Positions 1 through 12,082 of a stretch of DNA of 64,000 bases are shown piece after piece; within the stretch, counting starts at the first letter, position 1, and every line of letters begins with the position of its first letter. The notes under the pieces were generated by a model that searched no databases, was not told where the DNA came from, and worked only from the letters and a program-made list of their open reading frames with translations. A program made the translations under genes and the position numbers. The DNA is from Pascua guehoae (taxonomy: Eukaryota; Basidiomycota; Tremellomycetes; Trichosporonales; Trichosporonaceae), in assembly GCA_001600415.1 (NCBI GenBank), contig BCJX01000009.1, positions 993,925 through 1,057,924 on the forward strand. Reading direction: 5' to 3'.

Positions 1-162
1 TTACGTAATGTTGAGAATGTTGACGTCGATGGAGCAGGGTGCGATGAATGAGCAATGAGAGAAATCCGACAACCCTAGGAAGCGACAACCAAACACGACA
101 GACTGGTGTGTGATACTCTCCCTCTTCGTTTCTCTTCATTACCACAGTCCCCAGCCCCGACA

Positions 163-1861
163 ATGTCGCAGTCTCCACTTGCACGCACGTCGCGCAAGTC
201 ACTGTCGGCATTCGCACGGCCCCCATCAAAGCTCTCACGCTCAGAGAGCGCCTACGACCTGGCCGCTGGAGCCGACTCGCCGTCTCCGCCCTCGCAGTCG
301 CAGTCTTCCTCGGGTGCGTCGCGGTCTGGTTCGGGGTCGGCGTCCAAGCAGTCGAACAGGTACACCGACTCGGGTACGAGTACGAGCGATGCGTTTTCTA
401 CACCGACGCGTGCGCCAGCGCGGCGCTTGCGCCAGTCGCTAGCGGCAGCGGCGGGAATCTCGGCGGCGGGGAATACAGACTCGCCGTTACACACACCGAC
501 CACGCGGCTCACGTATTCGCCGTTCGCAACGCCTCCGGCGGGGATGAGCAAGAGTTCGTCTATGCCGTTTGACATGGCCGCCAACGCGCGGGCGGCACGC
601 GAGGCGGAGCGTCGTCGCAGTATTGCACCGCCGCCGCCGCCTGCAGACGGGTCGCCGAAGAGGAAGCGGTTTGTGCGCCGCAAGCCGCTGTGGAAGCGGT
701 GAGTCAGCTTTGGGGTCTGTCACGATGTACATCAGCTGACGACGCAGGATCATCGAGTCACCTTCCAACCTCATCGACACGGCCATCTTCCACCTCCCGA
801 CGTCGGTGGACGAGGTCCTTCCCCCCGCGCGCTTTGCAAACCCCATCGCACTCGCGCTCTTTGCCGTCCACTGGGTCCTCCTTGCGCCGCTCCGCGCGCC
901 CAAGGAAGAACTCGTGGTTCTCCGTCAGGGGCAGTATCGTACTGGCGTGGACGACCGCTGGGGAAGGTTTGAGGAGGAGACAAAGGCACAACGCCGCGGA
1001 CTGGCGGGAACACGAATGGTTAGCTAACAGAGGTTCGTTGGTGTAGCTGACAGCAGGCCCTCACGTTTACCCTCGTGCTTCTCGCCCTCTCGATTGCCAA
1101 CGCCTCATACCTCTTTACGCGCTTCAGGACGTACGACCTGCAGCTCTGCTCGGTGAGTGACGCCCAAGAAGGTCACTGACAGCAGGGTAACGATCCCATT
1201 GCCTCGCCTCACGCGTCTCCCATCCCCGCTCCCCGGCTCTCGGACCCACAATTGACAACCGAACGGCAGCCACGTGAAGTCCAAGCTGGAGGTACCAGTG
1301 GCGGCTGGCAAAAGTACGCCGGCATCGCCGGCCGCTCGCTCGTGATTGTGCTCAAGTGGTCCTTGTGAGTGGTGTATGCTAGCCGATGTTAACACCCCTC
1401 CAGCTTCTCCTTACTCTCTGCACTCGGAGCGCGTGCACCGGCAAGCAGTGTTGGCTTCGGCACGGCGGACCGCATCCAGTCACTCCGTGTGTGGGAGCCG
1501 CCCGAGTTCTGCCTCGCGTTCTTCTGGTGAGTCCCTAGTCGCCCAACCTTCATCGACCAATTCTCGAGACCAACTAACCACCAGTGCATTCCCTCCCTCA
1601 GCCCCGCTCCTCTCGTTCCTCCTCGTCACGCGCCACCCGTTCCTCACACCCATCGTGCACGCCGCAACCGCCGCACTCCTCTCGCACCTCGCCGCGTCGT
1701 TTACTCAGTTAGTCAAGGACCGCATGATCCTCTCAGCCGAAGTCATGCGCGAGTACGACCAGCGGTTTGTGTACAAGCGCGTGTTTGCGCCAAAGGTCGA
1801 CCGCGGCGTGGGGACGAGCGACCGCGAGGGCATCCTCATGGACGAGATCAGGGCGTGTTAG
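163..1861 (+). CDS. NUR1: Nuclear rim protein 1 (Nur1/Mug154, DUF2418 family), 6 exons
   Basis: Predicted 493-aa inner nuclear membrane protein. Exons by splice reading: 163-698, 748-1018, 1057-1152, 1186-1364, 1404-1526, 1585-1861, all phases consistent. The first ATG in good context is at 163 (MSQSPLARTS); the longer upstream frame has no ATG. Residues 1-175 are Ser/Pro/Arg-rich and disordered, ending in a basic patch (KRKRFVRRKPLWKR). Hydrophobic segments follow around ANPIALALFAVHWVLLAPL, ALTFTLVLLALSIANASYLF and the C-terminal third. The family signature is in the last two exons: WEPPEFCLAFFCAFPP, then LSAEVMREYDQRFVYKR and DRGVGT, resembling the FSPGH and HEYDTKFV...RDVGTQ blocks of ascomycete Nur1. 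In yeast Nur1 works with Lrs4/Csm1 in rDNA anchoring and silencing; transfer of that role to this protein is inference. The 38-nt second intron is very short but phase 0 and ends in ctgacagcag. Confidence 0.72.
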
Positions 1862-2358
1862 CGCCGTCTTGTCGTGGCGGGAGCAGAAAAATGCCCCATG
1901 GGGCGGTACAGTAGAGTGTTCATAGAGCCGGGGGGGTGCATTGTGGTCTGTCTCTGTACGTATTCGAGCACGATGCAACAACGGTTTCGCAGCAGCCGAC
2001 CATGCTGCATGCTGGCCACTCACTGCTCGGACTGTACCAAAGCCGTGGACGCGGTCGTGGTGGACACGGTGGACGTGGTGGGAGGGTCGTGACGTGCAGT
2101 CAGTCGACAACAGGCCATGACGTCACTGTCCTGTCCATGACAGATTGAGACAGGAGACCAGAGATAAAGAGCAAAGACAGGCGCGAACCCCCTGATGCCC
2201 ACCAACCATCAACCAGCAACCAGCACAATTAACAACACAAAAGCCATCCGTACCGCGCAACCCAAGGTCAGCGGGTATCACTCCCACCCCTCGCGATCTC
2301 ATGACAATCATGGCATCGGCATGGCAGTACAACATGGCAGCTGGCAGTCTAATTGGGT
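1862..2358. other. Convergent 3' intergenic spacer NUR1/RIC1
   Basis: A 497-bp spacer between the stop codons of two converging genes. No gene is seen. A perfect TGACGTCA octamer lies at 2118-2125 and a short GGTGGACGTGGT-like repeat near 2050-2090. Both are probably fortuitous in 3' flanking DNA. Confidence 0.6.
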
Positions 2359-5300
2359 CTAGGATGGGGGTGTCCCCGTATGGATGGTGAGGTTTGGCGG
2401 GGAAGGGGTCTGAGTCGCCGACTGCGTGGGCGGTGTCTGCCGCGCCATGGCTGGCGGGGTTGTGGCGACGAGTGGGGACCGGACGGGGTCGGATGCAGTG
2501 GGCGTAAAGCCACGCTGGGTTGGGCTTATATTCGGCTGTGTGGGGCTCGTCTGGTTCGAGCTCGATGTTCGGGGACTGGGGTCGGTTCTGGTGGGGCTCA
2601 CAAGCATGGAGCTCGGCTTTGTTGGGCTCGCTGCGCGCGGGGTTTCTTTTGTGGGACTTGTCTGGCCGTGTGCCGGCTTCGTCGGGCTCGTGTTCCGGCT
2701 TGTCGCCCTGCTTGGGTTCCTGCTCGTGGTACGACTAGTGGCGCGGCTTATGCTCCGGCTCCCGGCATACTGGGAATCGAGGATACCGACCTCGTCGATG
2801 GCCATACGCAGTGCCGTGCCAGTGTCGTCAATCGAGTGCAGAAAGCGGAGAAGCTCTTTGCAGAGCTGCGTCTCCTGCGCCTCGATCGCGAGGCGCAGTA
2901 GGCGGACTGTGTCCGCGGCGTCGTCCGCTTCCTCGAGCGTGTGCATGACCAGGAGGTACGACGCGGCTGTGCGCAGCATGCCTGCCGCGATGCAGCGAGC
3001 ATAAAGCTCGCGTGGCGCGCCGACCACGCCAAAGAGCAAACCCCAGTGCTCGACCTCCGTCTTGCGCGCACACCCGACAACAACGTCGAGCGAGTCGGGA
3101 AAGTAGTCGACGAACGAGGCGACAAGACGCAGCGTGCTTCCCGCCCCAGGGGTGCCATTGGCACCAAAGGCAGGGAGCAACGTCCCCGAGGCCATGGGGA
3201 CCGCAGCGGAACTGGTAGCCACGGCACTGGTATCGTCGGTCTCACCACCTTCGATTGCGGGAGGAGAAAGCCGCGCCCGCGATTCGACAGTGTCCTCAAG
3301 CACGCTGTGAAGGAGGACCTCGAGCGAGTGGCCGAAGTATACAAGTGACCGGTAGTTTGAGGCAAACGCCAGTGCAGCAGCCATACGCTTCGCGTCCAGG
3401 TGGTACCGGAGAAACTGGGGCAGGAAGAGGTGTGTGCTGGTCTGCAACTTGAAGAGGACGAAGGGCAGCGAGCGCGTGGAGATCTCATAGTCGACGCCGA
3501 TAATGATACCCTTGTCCATCAGGATCGCTATCGGTTAGCAATTGCAACCAATGCCAGGTCCGGCGGAAACTCACACAATGGGTAGAAATCTAGGCGGAGA
3601 TTGATGCTCTCCTGCACGTTTTCGTACGTGTCATTATCGAGATCAACACGCGTCGCCTCGATTGTCAACGCGTCGAGCCACACACGCATGCTCCGTCCGT
3701 CGTAGCCCCAGAGTGAGTTCTCGAGCGTCCCCACGCCGTGCAGGTGCGTCCAGTACGTCTCAATGCGATCTGCAAGCACCTGCCTGTCGTAGCGTACCTC
3801 CTCGTTGCCGGCCTGGTGGGTTAGTTTACGACACAGCATCGCACCCACCCTTCGTGGTCGGAGAAGGACCAGGCGTCCGCCGACAAGGAAGATGATGGTA
3901 GCGACGATGAGATCGTCGGCAGGGTCACCAAGGCCTGTTGTTAGTCTTGGCTCTACGTTGATGGCATTACGACACCCAGACTCACGGTGTTGCGCCTCGG
4001 GAATGAGCCACGAGATGGCGCGTACCCTTGCGGGCACAGATATCAGACCTCGGAAGCTGATGCTTCCGCAAAGTTGTATGCGGATGGACTCGCGGGTTGG
4101 TAGGATGAGGAAGTGGTACAGCATGCTGTCTGCAGTGTAGACGAGGAGAGAGTTCCCCAAGAGCGTCATCACCAAGACTGGTGATGGCACGCTCTGAGCA
4201 TGCAGGACGTTCGTATCCGACAAATCCATGTCGCGTGAGTACAGCCGGATCTGGGGTTAGTCGCGCCCTGTGTACATACGCTAGTTTACCCACTTGATAT
4301 TTCTTCTCAATCTCCACAGCGACAATCAGGACGTGGTGGAACCATAGCAGACCGCCCCGCACAGTGAACGCGCGCTCCTCACGCTGACTTCCAAACAGCT
4401 TCCACCGCCCGGTCGCCGCCGAGTAGTGTGTCAGGCCGCGGCGGCCAGCAACGGCGATAAACTTTCCGTCAGATGAGATGGATGCGTATCGGATGGGCCA
4501 GTTGGTTGCAATATACACGTTTGGGATCTGCTGTCAGCTCAGGCGTGGACGACTGTAGCTCACGTGTATGTGCTGCCACACGTCTGATTCGGGGTTGATA
4601 ACGCTCATGTCTGGCTGATCTGCACCTCGGTAGACCATGACACGGTCGTCCATCTGTAAGAATGCGTAGCGCGTGTTGTCGGGTGAGAGCTGGCCGGTTG
4701 TTGCACTCTTCACAAACGGTACGATATAGATCTGCTCTCTGTCTGTGCGCGCCTGGACAAAGAGGTCAAGGTTTCCTGGCGCCCAGAACTGAAGTTAGTA
4801 CACTTGCCGAGTACCTTATGCTCACCATACTCGTGACGCCGTCCATGAATGCGTCAGGCGAATCCGCGTCTTCGTCATCTGGCTGAGCAGCACCCCAACC
4901 ATCCAGTCGGCCACCCATGCTCCATACGGCCCAACCGCGCTCATACCCGACTGCGAGGGCATAGCCGTCAGACGTCCAGGCCATGGACGTTACACGTCCG
5001 GGGGATATTCCTAAAGAGTTAGTCAACAAAGACGGGATGTCAACTCACTGAGATTTGCATCCCGTTTAAAGTTGAGCGCGTGCGAGAAGCGGGGAGGATA
5101 TGGGTGAGGGGGAAGAATCATGACGTTCACGATGCCACTACACGTTAGTCGGAACTTGGGCAATGTTCTCACCTCTCTGTGCCCACTGCGACAAAGCCGA
5201 ACAGTCCATTAACAGCAACATGGACGGCCTTGTCCACGACATCTGTAACCTTGTCGTCTATTTCTTCCATGCCTAGGCTGGCCATTCCTTTGCGTATTTC

Positions 5301-6328
5301 CGTGGTCGAGGAAGAGGGAAGAGGATGCACGATTTGACCCGCGTACTTGCCTGCTGTGCTTCCGGCGGGAGAGGTAGGCGTTCCCGGATTGGACTGGTTT
5401 GTCAGTAATCATGTTCTGGAAGATACACTTACTGCTGGTCTAAGGATCTCGAGCTGGTTCGACGCGTACATAATATACGCGCGTCCATCGTCTGTGAGCA
5501 TAGAATAGATGACGGGCATCCCGTGTACTCTGGTCGCTGACAAGGCTCTTGGAACCGGCACGCGCCCTGCGGTCAGTCCTTGTTAGAGCACCTTGACGCA
5601 CCAGTCTGCACCATCCACTCCTTTGATCTAGTGAGGTCCCACATGTCGCACTCGACTTGCTCTTCGGTCTCGCCGTCAAGAGGCAAGGGGGGAAAGTGCT
5701 TGCCCGGTGCCGCCAGCAGTTGCGGAGGCACGGGGTACGGCACACTCAGGATAGCTGGTGGGTGTTGCAGTGCAAGGAGAAGGTTGTTGGACTGAGGCAG
5801 AATGTCCTGGCACTGGCCCATGGCGAACGCGACTCCTTGAGCTCGAAGTTCCCATCCCATAAGGAGGTCGCCCTCCCCAGCGCCTCCGTCTGCTGGGAAC
5901 GATGTGCTCGGCAAGCTCTCGTATGCCGGCCGCGATGTCGGCACCAGTTGGTAGAGGAGGAGATGTGAGGTGGTCGTCTTCAACGTCAGCAAATGGAGGC
6001 TTCCTCGGGCAGGCAGTACCCACCAGTACGATGAGTCCACGCCCATCGAAAGCCCAGAACACGTCCTTGTTGGCACCCCATCGCTCAACGCTCTGAGGCG
6101 ACCGCACAACTGCTGCCTGGAGAACTGTCGGCTGGTCATTGTCAGCCACGTCTTTGGGTCACATTCATTTCAATGGCGACTCACGCGCACTTCCCATACG
6201 CCAATCTTGGTCTGCGATAGCGTCGCGAACAAGTTGCCGCGCTTGCTCTGCCGTACGCGCACGACAGGCTCGTCGGCGAGCGGCGCGGGCGGGGCAATGA
6301 TGCGCGCGGCCGAGGTTGGCCAGTACAT
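2359..6328 (-). CDS. RIC1: RIC1, guanine-nucleotide exchange factor subunit for Ypt6/Rab6
   Basis: Ric1 pairs with Rgp1 at the Golgi to activate the Rab GTPase Ypt6/Rab6 for retrograde traffic. Start ATG at 6328 (MYWPTSAARII) matches the usual Ric1 start; stop TAG at 2359-2361. The N-terminal half is a beta-propeller with the blocks RQSKRGNLFATLSQTKIGVW, NWPIRYASIS.DGKFIAVAGR and GLTHYSAATGRWK, followed by RLYSRDMDLSDTNVLH. The C-terminal Ric1 domain starts at FYPLSILMDKGIIIGVDYE and contains QFLRYHLDAKRMAAALAFAS and LVYFGHSLEVLLHSVLED, which is diagnostic. About 13 exons split by introns near 40-50 nt (for example 3528-3574). The last ~130 residues are an SRATSR/SPTK-rich tail not needed for the family call. 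Divergent from FES1 across a 521-bp promoter region. Confidence 0.93.
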
Positions 6329-6849
6329 GACCGTGAATGTAGTTTGGCCAGGTAACTCGAAAGAAGTGTTAGAGACAGAGAGTTAAGAGTACAAGGAAGG
6401 CAAGGCAAAGGTCCTTAAGGATAAGGCGGCCACTTTTGTGTCATTCATCATCTCATCATGATCGCGTTCCGAGCCATGCGAGCGAGCCCATGCCATGCCA
6501 TGCCATGCCATGCGGTCACTCCACTCGTACAACGATCGACGACGCGGGCCGACGACGACGTGAATCGCGTTGCCCCGCGCCCACAACACACTACCGTAGA
6601 TCCCTGAGAGTGGACATTGCCCAAGGCGCGCTAGCGCGCGCTTTCACGTGGTCCACGTGTCTGCCTGCGCGCCTATTGTTGCATTTTGGTCCCGTACATG
6701 ACGACTGTGCCAGAAGGTGGTGGAGGCCCGTGGATAGCCTTACTGTAAGCCTGCCGACCATCACAAACATTTATTTCAAGACCTCTTTGAAACCAGGTCC
6801 ATCTTCTTCGACACCCGCACTCCAACTTGTCAACAAAACCACCACCACC
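6329..6849. promoter_or_regulatory. Divergent promoter region RIC1 / FES1
   Basis: A 521-bp interval between two start codons on opposite strands. It holds five tandem CATGC pentamers at about 6489-6513, a 14-bp perfect palindrome and a pair of CACGTG boxes (listed separately). TTC/GAA blocks at about 6773-6795 could be a weak heat-shock element for FES1; this is inference only. Confidence 0.55.
6626..6659. promoter_or_regulatory. Palindrome plus two CACGTG E-boxes
   Basis: GCGCGCTAGCGCGC (6626-6639) is its own reverse complement. It is followed by CACGTG at 6645-6650 and again at 6654-6659, spaced three bases apart. CACGTG is the core site of bHLH factors such as Cbf1/Pho4 type proteins. 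The site is about 190-220 bp upstream of the FES1 ATG and about 300 bp upstream of RIC1. Function is inferred from position and symmetry. Confidence 0.4.
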
Positions 6850-8016
6850 ATGTCCGACCTAAACGCGCTCCTCCGCTGGGCTGTCGAGAACTCGACCACC
6901 ACCCAACCGTCCTCTGAGGGTGGCATGCAGCTCAAGTACAAGCCCGCACACCCGGGCTCGCACGAGTCTGAGCACCTCGCAACGCTGCACCCCTCCGACT
7001 CGCAGTTCCCCCACGCCGAACTGTCTCCTGCTTCGACACCGGGACCCGCGACCCCCGCCGACGGCGAGCCACCAAAGCCTGCGTCAGAACTCTCCACCGA
7101 GATGCTCGACCTCATTATGGGCAAGTCGGACAGCATTGTCATGAAGGAGAAGATGGCTACCGCGACCGACGAGAGCCTGGACGTCGAGACGCGTGTCGAG
7201 GCCCTTGACGACTTTGAGATGCTCATCGAGCTCATCGACAATGCCAACAACATGGCCATCCTCAAGCTCTGGCAGCCTCTCATCTCCCTCTTCAAGAACC
7301 CGCACCAGGATATTGTCCGTCACGCGCTCTGGATCGCCGGAACTGCCGTCCAGAACAACCTCAAGGGCCAGGCTGCTGTAAGTTGCTTAAACTATATCGT
7401 GCATTCTGCGTGTGTAGTACACTAACGACTTTAGCTGTTTGTCAACGACGCGTTCCCGCTCATCCTCGACATCATCTTCCCCCAGTCGGGCCCCCTCCCT
7501 CCCGCTCCCACGCGCGCAAAGGCCGTGTACGCGTTCTCGTCCTCTGTCAAGCACTGGCCACTCGCGAGTGCCGCCCTTTCCGCAAATGGCGAGCGGGGAT
7601 ACGCTGTTTTGCGCGACGGTCTCGGCGACTCGCAACCAGTAATCCAGCGCAAGATTGCTTTCCTCCTCGGCACTCTGGTCATGCAGGCGCGCGACAAGTT
7701 TGAGGGCGAAATGCCCAATGAGGTGCGGAATCTCCTCGAGGAGCGCGCCAAGGAGGCTGGCGGCGTTGAAGAGGACCTTCTCGTTGGTCTTGAGCGTGAG
7801 GGCGTCTTTGCGGCTGCCGTCAAGGCGTTGGCGCAGAGCGACGACATTGAGCTTGAGGAGAACACGATCCGTGCACTTGCCCGTGCAGCGGCGGCCGGTG
7901 TGCTCAAGGAAAAGGCCGAGGTCAAGGCCATCTGGGACAAGTGGGGTGTCGAGGGGCAGAAGGAGCGCGGACTGGAGGGCGAGGACGCCAAGGAGATTAC
8001 CGCGGCGTTGGCGTAG
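6850..8016 (+). CDS. FES1: Hsp70 nucleotide exchange factor Fes1 (HspBP1 family)
   Basis: 369-aa cytosolic exchange factor that releases ADP from Hsp70 (Ssa type). Two exons, 6850-7377 and 7435-8016; the intron has gtaagt, a ctaac branch site and ttag. The start [16 protein letters not shown] is the standard Fes1 N-terminal block. It is followed by a Pro/Ser linker and an armadillo-repeat core beginning at [12 protein letters not shown], with [28 protein letters not shown] and [17 protein letters not shown] as the repeats that clasp the Hsp70 lobe II. Length is slightly above the usual 290-350 aa because of the linker at residues 35-80. The second exon continues the armadillo core ([40 protein letters not shown]) and ends in an Ala/Glu-rich helix. 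Confidence 0.94.
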
Positions 8017-8622
8017 GTGTAGTAGACATTTTGTATGCATAGGCACGAACATAGAGCATCAAGCGAGGAGAACAGGGGATCGAGAGGGATGAGAGGGAAA
8101 GAGCGCGGACAGTGCTCGGGTTAGCTACTCGGATACGCAGAAGCGGAGCAAAATTAGGAGCCTCCCTGGTGGTCACACCGTTACATCATGACCTGGAGTG
8201 GGACTGGGCAGCTGGTACGTGTGCTGGAGATGAAGAGGGATATGGGGAGAGAGAGATCGAGAGCTTGTTGCACGAATCATTCAGGAATGATGATGATGCG
8301 GAATGAACGAGGTTGCTCTCATGAGCGGGAGCAAAAACTGGGTGGTAAGAGATGGGTGTGACGTAATTGGCTCGGTTACAGTTCCACGTGTTCATCGGCG
8401 CCGCTGGCCGGTGGCGCGCTGGCTCTGGCCGCTGGCGCCGTGCCCGCCTCAGGCGCCGAAGGGGAACCCTCTCTGGCCTGTGGCCTGTGGCCTCTGGCGA
8501 AATCCACAGCCAGGCGCGGCATCGTTCCCGTGAAGTAAACGTCCAGACCCATCGTCATTGCCGCTTCATCGTCACCCCACATCCGGTCCAGGTTGGTTTC
8601 GTTCTCTCTTTGACCATCGACC
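8017..8622. other. Intergenic spacer downstream of FES1
   Basis: 606 bp between FES1 and the next plus-strand gene. No gene is seen. It contains a CTGGC/GGCGC-rich stretch at 8400-8510 with imperfect repeats of CTGGCC and a pyrimidine-rich tract just upstream of the next start codon, which is common in promoters of this genome. Confidence 0.5.
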
Positions 8623-11556
8623 ATGGCAAAGCCGGCAAAGCAATCCAAGCCCAGAGCATCCGAACCCGTGCGCAAGTCGGGCAGCAAGCCCGCTTCACGG
8701 TCGGCCTCGAGCTCTGGCCATGCATCGCCAAAATTCTACGTGAGTGTTGCATCTGAAAACGCGATCGCGTCGCGTTTGTAAACAGGCCTCCTCTGGCTCC
8801 TCCCCCTGACAGACCAGGATGGCCCAACAGTGGCATCGCGGTCCGAGCTCAAGCCCGACGTCAAGAAATATGACAGCAGCATTGAGAAGGCACAGGTGAG
8901 CATGCTCTTGAGCTGAACGCGGGATGAAATGCGCTCCAAGAAACAAACTGACTAGGGTCTCAGGACAAGGGGATGATCAAGGTCAAGAAGCAGCGCAAGG
9001 GTTGTGGAGTGTGGTCGCTCTTCACTCTCATCCCTCTCCTCCTCTTTGCGTCCCTCTTTTCGACGGTGCTGTGCCCTCCGCCGAGCCAGCAGCAGTCGTC
9101 GTTCTCCCGGTACGCCCTCAACTCGCTTGGATTCAACAAGGCCAACCACGCGTCTCTCCACGAGCGCCTCTGCTACCCGGCTAATGTTTACCACCGCGAG
9201 GTTCTCGAGCCGTATGTGTACCCAGTCTTGGACGACGTCCAGGCGCGCGTGCACGCCCACCCAGTGTACAAGGAACGCATCGAGCCTGGTTACAACCTCG
9301 CCAGGGACTATGTGCTGCGCGTCTGGAACGGGCCGGTCAAGCCGGTCGTGAACCGCATCGCTCGCGGTGCGCGCAAGATTCACCTCACGTACATTCACCC
9401 CCACCTCCCGTACATCCGCGCCAAGTTTACCGAGGCCACGGCCCCCGCGCGCCTCCGCGTCTGTGCTCTGTACAAGACGCACGTTGCCTCGCACATCGGT
9501 CCCATCAAGAAGCAGGCTTGTGCTCTCGCCAAGCAGGCAAAGCTTTACTACCACTCGGTCGCAAACCACCCCGCCACTGCCCAGGCTGGCAAGCACGCCC
9601 AGAACGCTTTCAAACTTGGCAAGCACCACACGCACCGCGCGTACAAGTTCAGCCGCCCCCATGCTATCCGCGCATATAACGAGGGCAAGCGCTTCACCGC
9701 CCAGACGTTAATCCCCCGCACCGTCCAGGCGCTTCAGGTTGCTGGGAGGGAGATTACACGCGCCTTGGCCATCGTAAAGGCGTGAGTTGTATTGGCGTTG
9801 CTTTCGTCGCTCAGGGTACTGATGGTAGCAACATTGTGGCTCTCTACGACAAGCACGCGGCTGAACACGTTGGCCCGTACCTCGCCAAGGCGGACGCGGT
9901 CGTCGGACCGTATATCGCGCTTGCACGCGAGAACGTCTACACGCCTTACGTTGCCCCCGTTCTTACCTACTTTGTCCCCTGCCTTGCCGAGAAGTCGAGC
10001 AAGTCATTCTGGACTTTGATCGCGGACAAGCTGCCAGATGTCGGCGCTGCCAACGCCGGCGAGCGTGGCTACAACCTCTACTCTGACAAGACCAAGGGCA
10101 CTGGTGACAAGCCCAAGCCCAAGGCGGAGAAGAAGGTCAAGGTTGAGGAGAAGCCCAAGGTCAAGGTCGAGAAGACGGCCAAGGTCAAGACCGAGTCCAA
10201 GACCAAGCCAGCTGCGACCCCGAAGGCTGAGCAGTTTAAGCACGAACCCGAGCCTGAGGTGGAGGAGGTTGTCATTGCGGGTGAAATGCCGACTATCATC
10301 CAGGAGGCTACCATCGCCACGGCTGTTATTCCCCCCGAGCCCACTGCCACAACCGACGCCACTTCGTCGTCTTCCGTTACGGAGGAGGTTACGGCTGAGA
10401 TCACGCCAACCACGTTTGTGGAGCAGGCCACCACCGAGGCTCTCTTTTCCACGCAGGTGTCGCCACCAGAACCATCGGTGACTGCCGATGCGGATGCCGC
10501 CACGGATCCCAGTGACCTGGAGGCTGAGGTCGTCGCTCTGAAGAAGAAGATTGACTTCCAGGGTCGCTCTGGTTATTCGCGTCTCCAGGACGAGGTACGT
10601 TGCCTACGGAGCTTGACGTGGCCCCAATTTGTGCTGACATTCTTTAGATGAAGAAGAACAACCAGGACCTCCTCGACAACCTTATTGGCGAACTGCAGAA
10701 AATCGGCACTGGCAACCTTGACCGCGAGATTGCCCGCATGATCGAGGGCCTCGACAAGCTCTACACACGGTCGACCAGCCTCACGCCCGAACAGGTTGCC
10801 GAATCGCTCCGCATGTCCGACAACAAGGTCGGCAAGGTCCACAAGCAGGTCACGGCCGGTGTGGAGATCAAGAAGAAGCACCACCTTGAGAAGATCAAGC
10901 CTGCGATCGAACAGGCGCAGAGGGACGTGGAGAAGCTTGTGGGCCCAGCGTATGAGGAGCTTGGCAAGAAGGTGGGTCTGACTTTTACCACCACAAGAGT
11001 TCACAATCTGACATTCCAGCTCACTCTCGTCGAGGGTGCAGACTTTGCGGCGTACAAGTCGCTGAAGAAGGACGTTGACGCGTGGAAGGCCAAGTACGCC
11101 GAAATTGCCGAAAAGCCTCCTACCCAGGTCCTCAAGGACCAGACTCGCGCTGTCAACGTCCAGATTGCCGAGCTGGTCAACGAGTTCAACGAGATCTACG
11201 AGGGATGGCGTGGCCGCCAGGAGATTCTCCGCAAGAATGCCCTGGACCGCATCGCAGCTCGCAAGGCTGTAGCGTCCGAAGAGTCGGCCAAGCAGAAGGT
11301 TATGCGCAAGAAGTCCAAGACCGCGGCTTCGTCCTCGACTGCGTCTGCCAACTCGGGCCGCGTCTCCATCCTCCCAGTTTCTGACGAGACGATCAACGTC
11401 GCCGACGGTGACCCGGTGATCGGCAAGGCCAAGGAGCAGGTTGTCGATGCGCTCTCCATGGCGGACGCGGCTGCCAGCGCTGCTACCGAAAAGGCCAAGA
11501 AGGCTGCCGGACAGGCGACTGGGACGGCCCAGGCGTCCTCTAGGGACGAGCTGTAG
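8623..11556 (+). CDS. Single-pass membrane coiled-coil protein of the fungal 'hoxa13' misnomer family
   Basis: 892 aa in six exons: 8623-8773, 8813-8895, 8964-9781, 9829-10594, 10648-10971, 11020-11556. The first intron is the least certain; a gtttgt donor at 8774 is the only one that keeps the second exon in frame. N-terminus is basic and Ser-rich, with one transmembrane segment at about residues 93-112 (LFTLIPLLLFASLFSTV) ending at a Cys-Pro boundary. Then come repeated short helices of the form (K/E)xxVxPxYxxA, with many His, Tyr and Pro. An acidic, Thr/Glu-rich low-complexity region and a C-terminal coiled coil of about 300 residues follow. Similar fungal proteins are often labelled 'transcription factor hoxa13', yet no homeodomain is present here. 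Topology suggests an ER or vacuolar lumen-facing protein. Function is unknown. Confidence 0.78.
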
Positions 11557-12082
11557 GATGTAGAAAATCTTGGATAGAGATGCAGCCTGTCGAGATGAAC
11601 ACAGCGTGGTGTTTCTGAATGCGCCGCATCAGACTGAGTTGCAAAAGCGTATGAGAGCAATGGCAGATACGTCTTCTCAAGCACACTCTGCATGCATGCA
11701 TGCATGCATGATGCACGAGCGCTTAGCCGGTGCCACTTACGGGGTTTTCTTGGCTCCACGTGGCATTGGTTCCGTTTGGCGACTGGCACCCTGAAATGTG
11801 GGTGCCAGCGCGCATCGTCACGTCGACACCGTCCCCCCAGGCCCAGACCGCGCTGCCAGCTGCCAGCTCGAACAGCGTCCTCGCGACTCTAGACCTCTCC
11901 CTCGTCATCCTCTCTCTCCGACACTCCCTCTTTCCTCTGCCCCTGCCTATCCCCTTTCCGTCTCATTGTCGCCCGCGTGCAGCCGCCACACCGCTGCACT
12001 TGCATCGCGACCGCCCCTCCCACTCTTCGAAACCTTGAAAGCCGCGCCGGCCTGACGAGAACGCCAACGCGGACGGGGCACG
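11557..12082. promoter_or_regulatory. Intergenic/promoter region upstream of the coatomer alpha gene
   Basis: 526 bp. It has a self-complementary TGCA run (next entry), one CACGTG box near 11757-11762 and a strongly C/T-rich tract at 11895-11960, typical of 5' leader DNA here. No gene is seen. Confidence 0.5.
11690..11712. repeat. Self-complementary (TGCA)n microsatellite
   Basis: About five tandem copies of the palindromic tetramer TGCA/CATG. The run can fold on itself. Probably a simple-sequence repeat. Confidence 0.7.

Noticed and set aside
2118..2125. Perfect CRE (TGACGTCA)
   Set aside because: It lies between converging 3' ends, so a promoter role is unlikely.
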